A stretch of 64,000 nucleotides of DNA from CAYNEO01 sp964396245 (GTDB lineage Bacteria > Zixibacteria > MSB-5A5 > GN15 > FEB-12), in the NCBI GenBank assembly GCA_964396245.1, contig CAYNEO010000011.1:14254-78253 (forward strand), read 5' to 3'. The notes below the pieces were generated by a model. That model was given only the letters and a program-made list of their open reading frames with translations, did not search any database and had not been told where the DNA came from. This document shows, one piece after another, positions 1 through 8,176 of this stretch. Position 1 is the stretch's first letter, and every line of letters starts with the position of its first letter. A program made the translations under genes and the position numbers.

Positions 1-195
1 GTCCCGAACGACACCTCCGGCGGCGAATGGCCGTTGCTGACGTTCTTCTTACTCACGGCATTTTTCCTTGTGTACGTTCCGTTCAGCAAAATATCGCATT
101 ACCTGTATTACCCGTTCACACGCTACTACCTGGGCAAGACACTGGGACGTCGCGGGGTTTACCCCGTGAGGAAAGCCCGTCAACATGCCGGTTGA
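1..195 (+). CDS. C-terminal end of a NarI/DsrM-like membrane cytochrome b subunit (partial)
   Basis: Reading frame 1 is open from the window edge to a TGA at 193-195, giving 64 residues; the start lies outside the window. The visible part has one hydrophobic helix (about residues 13-29), then VPFSKISHYLYYPFTRYYLG and a basic tail. A Pro-Phe-Ser-Lys-x-x-His motif after the last helix is typical of the nitrate reductase gamma / DsrM / HmeC cytochrome b family, where the His can ligate heme. The next gene, 44 bases downstream, is an HdrD/DsrK-like iron-sulfur protein, the usual partner that takes electrons from menaquinol through this subunit. Family assignment is inferred from the short tail and the neighbour. 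Confidence 0.7.
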   Translation, partial: VPNDTSGGEWPLLTFFLLTAFFLVYVPFSKISHYLYYPFTRYYLGKTLGRRGVYPVRKARQHAG

Positions 196-239
196 CACAG
201 GACACCGACATATCGCCAAGGCACTGAAGGAGTGAAGGA

Positions 240-2024
240 ATGAATAACAGTTCTCGATCATACAAGGCCCAGCGGGTTATCGACCGCATGGACAAGAAAC
301 TCAACCGCCAGATGCTGACGTCGCTGCTTGCCTGTGTCCACTGCGGCATGTGCACCGACGCCTGCCACTACGTGCTCGCCAACCCGGGCGACCCGACTTA
401 CGCGCCATCGTACAAGGCGGACCAGATTCGGAAATTCTTCAAACGGCATTACGACTGGACCGGCCGCGTGCTGCCGTGGTGGGTCAAAGCCAAGAGCCTT
501 TATACCGACGAGGAACTCGAGGAACTGAAAGACACGGTGTTCGGCAAATGCACTAACTGTCGCCGGTGTACGCTGAATTGCCCGATGGGGGTGGACTATG
601 CGACTTTCAATCGCATGGCGCGCGGTCTTCTCGTTTCGGTCGGGATTATGCCGGAAGGCGTCGCGGTCGTGAGCAAAGACCAGTGGGAAATCGGAAACCA
701 GATGGGGGTGTTGAAAGAAGATTATATCGATACGCTGGAGTGGCTCTCGGACGAGCTCGAAGAGGAATTCGGCGATCCCCGGGCGAGAATACCGATCGAT
801 CTGGAAAACGCCAATATCGTGTACTCGATCAATCCGCGGGAAGTGAAGTACGATCCGAGGACGATATCCGACGCCGCGAGGATATTCTACCTTGCCGGCG
901 AAAGCTGGACCATGCCGAGTGAAGGCTGGGACATGACAAACTTCGGGTTGTTCTCCGGCGACGATGACCTCGGCGGCGCTGTCGGACGCCGGCTGTTCGA
1001 GAAGGTTTCGGAGCTTGGCGGCAAGAAGCTGGTGATTTCAGAATGTGGTCACGGGTATCGGTCGACACGTTGTGAGGCGCAGAACTGGGCTGGATGGGAC
1101 GTCGATTTTGAGATGGAATCATCAGTCATCACCATGTTGCGATACATCAGCGAGGGACAAATCACGGTGGACAAGTCGAAGAACCAGTCGCCGGTGACGT
1201 TCCATGACTCGTGCAACAATGCCCGGAGCTGCGGATTGACCGAGGAGCCGCGCCAGTTGCTCAACCTGGTAGTCGAGGATTTCCGGGAGATGTATCCAAA
1301 CCGGGCGGAGAACTATTGCTGCACCGGCGGCGGCGGCGCCATGTCGATGTCGGAGTATACGCCGCGCCGGTTGAAATCGGCGAAGATCAAAGCCGACCAG
1401 TTGAAGGCGACCGGCGCCGAATACGTTTGTACGTCGTGCCACAACTGCGTCGACGGATTGACGGATCTCATCCGCCACTACAAACTTGGCATGAAAGTGA
1501 CGCAACTGGTGAACCTGGTTGCCGAAGCTCTCGTCGTGCCGGAGGTCGTGGCGGTACCGTCGGTCGAGATTCCCGAGGTCGCCGCGGCCGGTGTCCTCGC
1601 CGGACATTCGGTACTGGTTGTCGATGACGAGCCCGATTTCGTGGTGTACGTGTCGACGCTTCTGGAAGACAACGGCGCCGCGGTACATCGTGCATTCAGC
1701 GGTGAAGAAGCACTGCGTCTTGCCGCGGAGCACCAACCGGATCTGATTACCCTCGACATTTCCATGCCGGGGATGTCCGGCCAGGAAGTGTTCGAGCGAC
1801 TGCGTGAGGATAAGTCATTGCGGGAGGTTCCGATCTGTATCATCACCGGCCAGCCGGAGCTCCGCAAACTCATATATGACCGACCCCACCGGGCGCCCGA
1901 AGGATTCCTCAGTAAACCGATCGATGAAGAACAGCTCATACTCAATGTTCGGAAAGTGCTGAAAATCCCGCATGAGAAGGAATCGCCCAAAACCGAGTCC
2001 TCGGAAGCGAAAAAAGGAGTGTGA
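240..2024 (+). CDS. HdrD/DsrK-like iron-sulfur oxidoreductase fused to a C-terminal receiver domain
   Basis: A 594-residue cytoplasmic protein. Two [4Fe-4S] ferredoxin motifs are visible: C32-x2-C35-x2-C38-x3-C42 and C104-x2-C107-x2-C110-x3-C114. A cysteine-rich CCG domain follows, C325-x34-CC(360-361)-x35-C397-x2-C400, the pattern that binds the catalytic cluster in heterodisulfide reductase HdrD/HdrB; C269 and C331 are extra cysteines. Residues about 455-575 form a complete response-regulator receiver, with acidic residues in VVDDEP, phosphoacceptor D506 and K559, joined by an Ala/Val/Pro-rich linker. The RBS AAGGAG lies before the ATG. With the preceding cytochrome b it would form a menaquinol-linked electron-transfer complex. 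The fusion to a receiver is unusual; the substrate is unknown. Confidence 0.88.
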   Translation: MNNSSRSYKAQRVIDRMDKKLNRQMLTSLLACVHCGMCTDACHYVLANPGDPTYAPSYKADQIRKFFKRHYDWTGRVLPWWVKAKSLYTDEELEELKDTVFGKCTNCRRCTLNCPMGVDYATFNRMARGLLVSVGIMPEGVAVVSKDQWEIGNQMGVLKEDYIDTLEWLSDELEEEFGDPRARIPIDLENANIVYSINPREVKYDPRTISDAARIFYLAGESWTMPSEGWDMTNFGLFSGDDDLGGAVGRRLFEKVSELGGKKLVISECGHGYRSTRCEAQNWAGWDVDFEMESSVITMLRYISEGQITVDKSKNQSPVTFHDSCNNARSCGLTEEPRQLLNLVVEDFREMYPNRAENYCCTGGGGAMSMSEYTPRRLKSAKIKADQLKATGAEYVCTSCHNCVDGLTDLIRHYKLGMKVTQLVNLVAEALVVPEVVAVPSVEIPEVAAAGVLAGHSVLVVDDEPDFVVYVSTLLEDNGAAVHRAFSGEEALRLAAEHQPDLITLDISMPGMSGQEVFERLREDKSLREVPICIITGQPELRKLIYDRPHRAPEGFLSKPIDEEQLILNVRKVLKIPHEKESPKTESSEAKKGV

Positions 2025-2028
2025 TCAC

Positions 2029-3525
2029 GTGAACGACCAGTTCCAAAGCTACTTTGACGCGATGCCGTGCTATCTGACGGTTCAGGACCGTCAGTTGCGC
2101 ATGATACACGCAAACCAGCGGTTCAGGAGTGACTTCGGCGAGACCGAGGGGCGGCACTGTTACCAGGTATACAAGCGCCGGCCGGAGAAATGCGAAGTCT
2201 GTCCGGTGGAACGGTCGTTTCAGGACGGTCATCCCCACCAGAGCCGCGAGGAAGTGACGACGCTGGACGGCCGCACGGTGGCGGTGCTGGTCAACACAAC
2301 GCCCATCTATGACGCCCGGGGGAATATCTCGGGCGTCCTGGAAATGTCAACGGATGTCACCGACATGAGCAGGCTGGAACAGCAACTCCGCGACAGCCAG
2401 GAGCGCTATCGGCTGCTCTTCGAGGAGGTCCCGTGTTTCATTTCCAGCCAGGACCGAGAGTTGCGCATCGTGGAGGCCAACCGGCTGCACCGCGAGACAT
2501 TCGGTACCGAGTACGGCTGTAAATGCTACAAAGTGTACAAGCACCGCGACGAGGCCTGCGTTCCGTGCGTGGTGAAGCAGACTTTTGATGACGGACAGGT
2601 GCATATCCACGAGGAACTGGTCACCTCGAATGACGGCCGACCGATCAATGTCATGGTGACGACCGCACCTATGAAGAATCGAAACGGTGAGATTGATCTC
2701 GTGATCGAAATGAGCGCAGATATTACTCGCCTGCGGGAGTTACAGTCCCAGCTCTCCTCTATCGGGTTGATCATCAGCAGTATCTCACACGATCTCAAGG
2801 GATTCCTGAGCGGGCTCGACGGCGGGATATATATGGTCAATTCGGGGCTCAGGCGGGATGACCGGGGACGTATCGAAACAGGCTGGGAAATGGTAACGCG
2901 GAATGTCGGTCACATTCGACGGACGGTTCTGGATATTCTCTATTTCAGCAAGGACCGCAGGCCGGAGCCGGTCGAGACCGATGTGTCCGACCTGGTGGCG
3001 GCAGTGGTTGAACAGATGCAGACGAGGGCAAAAGACCACGGGGTAGTTATTACAAGCGAAATAGATCAATCGGCCGGCAGTTTTCAGGTCGACCCTCGAG
3101 CGATACGCTCGCTTCTCACCAATTTGCTCGACAACGCGCTGGACGCCTGCCGCCTGAATACTCAGCAGCATGACAATGTGATCATGGTTTCGGTCAGGGG
3201 TGATCCTGACAACGTACAGATAGAGATTTCCGACAATGGTTTGGGGATGCCGCAGGAAGTCCGTGAAAAGGCGTTCACCCTGTTCTTCTCCTCGAAGGGC
3301 ACGGGCGGTACCGGATTGGGGTTGTTCATCGCCAACAAGATTGCAAAAACCCATGGCGGACGAATAGACCTCGACTCCGAGATAGGTCGCGGGTCGCGTT
3401 TCACGGTCACCCTTCCCCGAATCGCCGCGGTTACCGACGATTTGGAGAGCTCGGACAACGGCAACGGAGAGCGTGAGACCGCAATTGACGAAACAGAACG
3501 GCGCAAAATTGCAGACGATATATGA
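2029..3525 (+). CDS. Sensor histidine kinase with two cysteine-rich PAS domains
   Basis: A soluble 498-residue kinase with no membrane segment. The GTG start at 2029 is chosen because AAGGAG sits about 9 bases before it, overlapping the end of the upstream gene; an in-frame ATG at 1972 would overlap that gene by 50 bases. Two tandem PAS domains (about residues 5-115 and 127-235) each carry the same pattern C-x10-C-x2-C-x11-H (C44/C55/C58/H70 and C166/C177/C180/H192) plus a Cys near the start (C14, C136). The HisKA His is H254 in SISHDLKG; N box NLLDNALDA, G1 DNGLGMP and G2 GTGLGL are intact. It probably senses redox state or a metal/cluster and phosphorylates the receiver downstream and/or the one fused to the upstream oxidoreductase. 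Confidence 0.88.
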   Translation: MNDQFQSYFDAMPCYLTVQDRQLRMIHANQRFRSDFGETEGRHCYQVYKRRPEKCEVCPVERSFQDGHPHQSREEVTTLDGRTVAVLVNTTPIYDARGNISGVLEMSTDVTDMSRLEQQLRDSQERYRLLFEEVPCFISSQDRELRIVEANRLHRETFGTEYGCKCYKVYKHRDEACVPCVVKQTFDDGQVHIHEELVTSNDGRPINVMVTTAPMKNRNGEIDLVIEMSADITRLRELQSQLSSIGLIISSISHDLKGFLSGLDGGIYMVNSGLRRDDRGRIETGWEMVTRNVGHIRRTVLDILYFSKDRRPEPVETDVSDLVAAVVEQMQTRAKDHGVVITSEIDQSAGSFQVDPRAIRSLLTNLLDNALDACRLNTQQHDNVIMVSVRGDPDNVQIEISDNGLGMPQEVREKAFTLFFSSKGTGGTGLGLFIANKIAKTHGGRIDLDSEIGRGSRFTVTLPRIAAVTDDLESSDNGNGERETAIDETERRKIADDI

Positions 3526-3570
3526 AACCGGCCGCATGCAAAGGCATCAGGGCAAGAAAGGCGGATTGTG

Positions 3571-3960
3571 ATGAAGAAAAAGGTGCTGATTGTTGATGAT
3601 GAAGCCGATATGAGAACGTACTTCGAGTCGCTTCTCTCCGAAAACGGCTTCGAGACCGCAACCGCGTCCGACGGCGACATCGGCTTTGAAACGGCCCGGA
3701 CATTTCAGCCGGATGTGATCACGCTGGATATTATCATGGAGCGGGAGACCGGGGTGAAGTTCTACCGCAAAGTGCTGAAAGACGACTGTCTGAAAAACAC
3801 ACCGGTCATTATCCTGAGCGGTGTGGGCAGCTACAAGGCGCTCTTCGGACGTGATCACGCCACCATGACGAAACCGTTTGCGTTCCTGGAGAAACCGGTA
3901 GACACGGATGAATTGATTGACAAGATCAACGAGGCCATAGCGTTGAAAGAAAAAGTCTGA
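3571..3960 (+). CDS. Stand-alone response regulator receiver
   Basis: A 129-residue CheY-like protein made of a receiver domain only: acidic pair D9/D10, phosphoacceptor D53 and the conserved Lys in EKPVD at K108. No DNA-binding or enzymatic output domain is present. The ATG at 3571 is preferred over the GTG one codon earlier; AAAGGCGG lies about 7 bases upstream. It lies 45 bases after the PAS kinase and shares the TLDI phosphorylation-site context with the receiver fused to the oxidoreductase, so the kinase may serve both. Transcription ends at the hairpin just downstream. Confidence 0.88.
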   Translation: MKKKVLIVDDEADMRTYFESLLSENGFETATASDGDIGFETARTFQPDVITLDIIMERETGVKFYRKVLKDDCLKNTPVIILSGVGSYKALFGRDHATMTKPFAFLEKPVDTDELIDKINEAIALKEKV

Positions 3961-3994
3961 CCGCAGGCGGTAATTCTCCGAGTTATGTAACAAA

Positions 3995-4024
3995 GGCGGG
4001 CCTGATCGGCCCGCCTCGTTTGTT
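3995..4024. terminator. Hairpin terminator between convergent genes
   Basis: A perfect 8-bp stem GGCGGGCC / GGCCCGCC with a 5-base loop lies at 3995-4015 and is followed by TCGTTTGTT on the + strand. It sits between the receiver gene (+) and the subtilase gene (-), so it can end both; the minus-strand T tract (CTTTGTT) is weaker. Confidence 0.75.
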
Positions 4025-4038
4025 CCCTGATGCCGCGT

Positions 4039-7000
4039 TTACTTCAGCAGTATCATCTTCCTCGTCACTGTGTAGTCACCGGCCTCGATCCGATAGAGAT
4101 ATACGCCGCTGGCATTGTCCCCGGCATTCCATTGCAGGGTGTGTTCGCCAGCTTCGTAATAACTGTCGGCAAGTCGCGCTACCTCCTGTCCCAGGATATT
4201 GTAGACACTGACCACAACACGGGACGCGGTTGGCAGACTGAAGTCGATATTGGTTGTCGGGTTGAACGGATTCGGATAGTTCTGCGATACCGAGAACTCC
4301 TCGGGAAGAAGCATCTCGGGCCTGCCTTCCTGCAACACCAGGCCGCCGGGAACGGCGCTGGCTCCTGACAGACCGCGGAATTCAATCTGGTCGATATAGA
4401 CGTCGTCGGCATCGCCGCTGGCGTCACACACAAACCGAATCTTCGCGTTAGTCGGGAAGTTGTATTCGCTTCGGTCGATTGTCACAACGGCATGATACCA
4501 CGTACTGTTGTTGAAATCGATTCCACGGGCATAGGCGGCTACTGTCCGCCAGGCCGAGCCGTCGTAGTACTGGATCCAGAAATCCTCGCCATACTCCATG
4601 CTGATGGCCACGAAATAGAAATCGACCTCGAGCACGTTGAAGCCGGTTACGTTGTAACCATAGGTATGGTAGAATGACGAGGCAACGCCGCTGTTGTCCT
4701 GAATGTCAGCTGCGTTGTAACCCTCCCATGCGTAGTAGTAGCCGGTATACAGGAACATGTCCGCGCCGCCGTCGGTATAGTTGCCCATGCCGCTTTCGAA
4801 GTCATCATAGGTTATGACTGCCGAGGAGCTGGGTTCGGACACCGTGATGTATCCCGTCTTGGTCTCGGTGTCGCTTCCGAAGACGTTTGTCGCGGTCAGC
4901 GACACCGTGTATGTGCCGGGGTTGGCGTACGAGTGTGAAGGATTCTGTGCCGTGGAACTCCCGCCGTCGCCGAAATTCCAACTCCAGCTGGTCGGATTGC
5001 CGCCCGACAGGTCGGTGAAGCTGACGCTGAGCGGGGCCGGCCCGGAAGTCGGGTTGGCCGAGAAATCGGCCACCGGCGGCGTCTCGTTGGATACGACACT
5101 GATATCATCGAAGGCCATACCATCGGTCGAGATACTATAGTTGTCGTACTGCTGGAATTTGACGACAAAGGTGCTCGTCAGGCTTAAGCCGTTTGCCGAT
5201 GCCAGTTGATCGATATCGAGGTCTATCTCTCGGTAGGTGGTGCTCCCTCCGGTCAGACTGTACACTTTGACAAACGACGATCCACCGTCATCGGAGAAGA
5301 AAACCCCATCCTGGGTATGATCTTCGTCGCCGAATTCCTTCCACCAGAACGACAGCGCGACGTCGCTCTTGCCGGACAGATTGAGCCGCAGCCAGGCTTC
5401 GTTCTGGGCATACAGGCCGCCGTTGTAGTTGTCATCCATGGTCATATGGTAGGAACCTGAATGCGGTCCGTTGGCGGTGGTGATGAGGATGCGCCCTTCC
5501 GAGTTGCTGCTCTGCGTGAACCAGTACTGGTCAAAGGCTCCTGACTCGAAACCGGTCGAGTATGGCAGAGTGGCATAGGTTGCCGAGGGTGTGCTCACCG
5601 TGATGTAGTTCGACTTTATCTCGACATCACTGCCGCACGAGTTGGTTGCAGTCAGGGTGACGGAAAACGTTCCCTGTGATGTGTACGTGTGGGACGGGTT
5701 CTGCGCGGTCGAGGCACCGCCGTCGCCGAAGCTCCAACTCCACGATGTCGCGCCGGTTGACTGGTCAGTGAAATTCACCGTCAGGGGTGTATTGCCGGAG
5801 GTTGGACTGCCGGTGAAGTTCGCCACCGGGTAAGTGCAGCCTCCGGTCGTGATGTAATTCGTCCGGGTGTATGTATCCGAACCGCAGGAACTGGTCGCGG
5901 TCAACCGAACCGTGAACGTTCCGACGCTCGTGTACGTGTGGCTCGGATTGGTCGCTGTCGACGTTCCGCCGTCACCGAAGTCCCACGAGTACGAAGTCGC
6001 ACCGCTGGAACTGTTGGTGAAATATACCGTCAGCGGAGCATCTCCGGAAGTCGGTGAACCGCTGAATCCGGCGGTCGGACCGGCATTCACGGTAATGTAG
6101 TTGGTCTTGGTCTCCGAGTCACTGCCGGCGGCGTTGGTGACGGTCAGCGAGACTGTGTACGACCCGGACGAGCTGAACGTATGGCTCGGGTTCTGCGCAG
6201 TCGATGTTCCACCATCGCCGAAGTTCCAGCTCCAGCTTGTCGGGCTGCCTGACGAGAGGTCGGTGAAGCTCACCGACAGCGGCGAGCAGCCGGAAGTAGG
6301 CGAACCGCTGAAATTGGCAACCGGCGCCGCAGGGCCGGTATTCACGGCGTTGTAGGCGTTGACACGTCCGGCGCCCATCCTGCCGATGTATTGTGAGGAC
6401 AGGTAGGCGTCGATATTGTCAGCGCTGGAATAGAGCTGGTTTTTCACCTGTGAGGCGGTCCAGCCCGGGTTGTGCGACCAGATCAATGCCCCGACGCCGG
6501 CTGTCAGCGGCGTCGCCATGGAAGTGCCGCTCAGCGACGCCCAGTAGTTGGTGTTCGGGTCGGTGTGATCGTGGTACGTGCTGTAGATGTTGTTGCCGGG
6601 CGCACAGATGTCGACCCAGGTCCCGTAGGTCGTGAAGCTGGCGGCGTTGTCGTTTTCATCGGTGGCGGCCACCGACACACAATCGCCACGGCCATTGAGG
6701 TAGTCGGCCGTGGTTCCGCCGTCGTTGCCGGCCGCGACAAACACGATACCGCCGCTGGCAATGAAGTAGTCGACCGCTGCGCCGAGACCGCCGCTGTTGG
6801 ACGAACCCCAGCTACAGGACGCGATCTTTGCCCCCTTGGCGGCGGCATAGTAGAAAGCCGAGGCAGCGCAATCCATTTGCACGACGCCGTACTCCTGGCC
6901 GCCGTAATTGTAAGAATAGCCCATCCGCAGCGGCATCAGCTTGATACCGTTGCCGGTGACAGCCTGCGAGCCGTTGCCCCAGCCGCCGGCGATCCCGCAC

Positions 7001-7866
7001 ATGCCGTAACCATCGTTGGTCAGCATGGCGATGATACCGGCCGTGTGGGTGCCGTGACCGTTGAAGTCACGCGGGTCGTTGTCCTCGGTGTTGCAGTCTT
7101 CGCCGGTCCAGCAGCTCGTGACGCCGTCGATGAAATCCCAACCGATCCAGTCATCGACATAGCCGTTGCCGTCGTCGTCATATCCGGATGTGCCGTTGAG
7201 CTCGGCGGTATTGATCCACATATTGCCGCGCGAGGCGCCGGGATTGGACGGAGAGGCATTGGCGCCGCCAAGATCGGGATGATAGTACCGGGTACCGGAG
7301 TCGAGCAGGGCCACGATTACGGACGTGCTGCCGGTCTCGATGTTCCAGGCTTCCGGAGCATCGATGTCGTGGTCGCCGGCCTGATTGAGGTACCACTGAT
7401 AGCTGTAATAGCCGTCGTTCGGTGTGGCGTAGAGGGCGTGGATGCCGTTCTTTTCCACGGATTCGACGGCCGGGTCAGCCTGGTAGGCGGCCATGACTTC
7501 GTCGAGATCCGCGTTCGGGTCAAACCGGACAACGAAATGGTGCGATAAATCAAAGAATCTGCCATTGATCATTTCGGGTTTGGCTCCCTTGAACATCTGA
7601 TTCATCTCGGTGACCTGGTATTGCCGGGCAATAGCATCGAGGGACGGAATTTCCAGGGACATCAGCCCGCTGCGCAGCCGCGCCTTTTCGACCCTCTCCG
7701 GGGTCACACCGCTGGTTGCTTTGAAGTTCACAACGAGTTCACCCGGAGCCCAGCCGAGGAATGAAGGTCCATAGGGTCGGTCGACGACCTTCACATCCGG
7801 ATTACCGGCCTGCACAAGCACCGGGATGAGGAGAACCATTGTGAAGAAGATTACCAGCTTCTTCAT
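4039..7866 (-). CDS. Secreted subtilisin-like (S8) serine protease with PKD domains and T9SS-type sorting domain
   Basis: A 1275-residue exported protein. Order: signal peptide (1-20), propeptide-like region (to about 145), S8 catalytic domain (about 155-510), three PKD domains (about 515-770), a beta-rich jelly-roll segment (about 780-935), a fourth PKD (about 940-1020), another beta-rich segment, and a C-terminal sorting domain (about 1195-1275). The catalytic triad is complete: D189 in LLDSG, H271 in NGHGTHTAG and S449 in SGTSMATP, with oxyanion N381 in AAGND. The tail has NYPNPFNPTT, YNILGQEVA and RKMILLK, the Por-secretion signature. AAGGAGG lies 6 bases before the ATG. It is probably an extracellular or surface protease for protein degradation; the substrate is unknown. 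Confidence 0.93.
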   Translation of the reverse strand: MKKLVIFFTMVLLIPVLVQAGNPDVKVVDRPYGPSFLGWAPGELVVNFKATSGVTPERVEKARLRSGLMSLEIPSLDAIARQYQVTEMNQMFKGAKPEMINGRFFDLSHHFVVRFDPNADLDEVMAAYQADPAVESVEKNGIHALYATPNDGYYSYQWYLNQAGDHDIDAPEAWNIETGSTSVIVALLDSGTRYYHPDLGGANASPSNPGASRGNMWINTAELNGTSGYDDDGNGYVDDWIGWDFIDGVTSCWTGEDCNTEDNDPRDFNGHGTHTAGIIAMLTNDGYGMCGIAGGWGNGSQAVTGNGIKLMPLRMGYSYNYGGQEYGVVQMDCAASAFYYAAAKGAKIASCSWGSSNSGGLGAAVDYFIASGGIVFVAAGNDGGTTADYLNGRGDCVSVAATDENDNAASFTTYGTWVDICAPGNNIYSTYHDHTDPNTNYWASLSGTSMATPLTAGVGALIWSHNPGWTASQVKNQLYSSADNIDAYLSSQYIGRMGAGRVNAYNAVNTGPAAPVANFSGSPTSGCSPLSVSFTDLSSGSPTSWSWNFGDGGTSTAQNPSHTFSSSGSYTVSLTVTNAAGSDSETKTNYITVNAGPTAGFSGSPTSGDAPLTVYFTNSSSGATSYSWDFGDGGTSTATNPSHTYTSVGTFTVRLTATSSCGSDTYTRTNYITTGGCTYPVANFTGSPTSGNTPLTVNFTDQSTGATSWSWSFGDGGASTAQNPSHTYTSQGTFSVTLTATNSCGSDVEIKSNYITVSTPSATYATLPYSTGFESGAFDQYWFTQSSNSEGRILITTANGPHSGSYHMTMDDNYNGGLYAQNEAWLRLNLSGKSDVALSFWWKEFGDEDHTQDGVFFSDDGGSSFVKVYSLTGGSTTYREIDLDIDQLASANGLSLTSTFVVKFQQYDNYSISTDGMAFDDISVVSNETPPVADFSANPTSGPAPLSVSFTDLSGGNPTSWSWNFGDGGSSTAQNPSHSYANPGTYTVSLTATNVFGSDTETKTGYITVSEPSSSAVITYDDFESGMGNYTDGGADMFLYTGYYYAWEGYNAADIQDNSGVASSFYHTYGYNVTGFNVLEVDFYFVAISMEYGEDFWIQYYDGSAWRTVAAYARGIDFNNSTWYHAVVTIDRSEYNFPTNAKIRFVCDASGDADDVYIDQIEFRGLSGASAVPGGLVLQEGRPEMLLPEEFSVSQNYPNPFNPTTNIDFSLPTASRVVVSVYNILGQEVARLADSYYEAGEHTLQWNAGDNASGVYLYRIEAGDYTVTRKMILLK
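5556..6330 (-). repeat. Three tandem PKD-domain repeats in the subtilase gene
   Basis: Three consecutive units of about 250 bases each encode PKD domains with the repeated core SWSWNFGDGG/SYSWDFGDGG/SWSWSFGDGG followed by NPSHTY-type strands. A fourth, separated copy lies near 4800-5060. They diverge at DNA level but may still cause assembly or alignment ambiguity. Confidence 0.8.
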
Positions 7867-8072
7867 TCGAACCTCCTTTTCGAAGTTAGTTACTCTGCAA
7901 GAATTAATAAAACGACGGTGAGATATTTAGCTCATACGCATCCCCCTTTCGGCGCAGAAAGTTAACGCGATTTTGATTCACAAATAGCCGCCACTCCCTC
8001 GGATGAGGGACCTATGAGTGTTGGATATTGATGTGGTGTTTTTCGGTTAAAGATCTCCGACCCAGTTAGCGA

Positions 8073-8101
8073 ACGATAATCCGGACGATACGGGTTGTCA
8101 A
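8073..8101 (-). promoter_or_regulatory. Sigma70-like promoter for the subtilase gene
   Basis: Read on the minus strand, TTGACA (8096-8101) is followed after exactly 17 bases by TATCGT (8073-8078). It would start transcription near 8066, leaving a leader of about 200 bases before the ATG at 7866. The 310-base stretch 7867-8176 otherwise holds only a small hairpin, TCCCTC-GGAT-GAGGGA at 7995-8010. The perfect -35 box makes this plausible, the -10 box is moderate. Confidence 0.5.
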
Positions 8102-8176
8102 CTGATAAGATTGCCGCCCCGCCGCACCCGTTTTCCGGAAACGGCGACCCATTTTATTATGGTTAACCGAGCGTCG

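Noticed and set aside
6472..7548. 358-codon plus-strand frame opposite the subtilase
   Set aside because: Valine/glycine-rich shadow of the GC-rich protease gene, whose protein has complete motifs.
7995..8010. Hairpin TCCCTC-GGAT-GAGGGA as a riboswitch or terminator
   Set aside because: Only 6 bp, no T tract, and no match to a riboswitch core I know.
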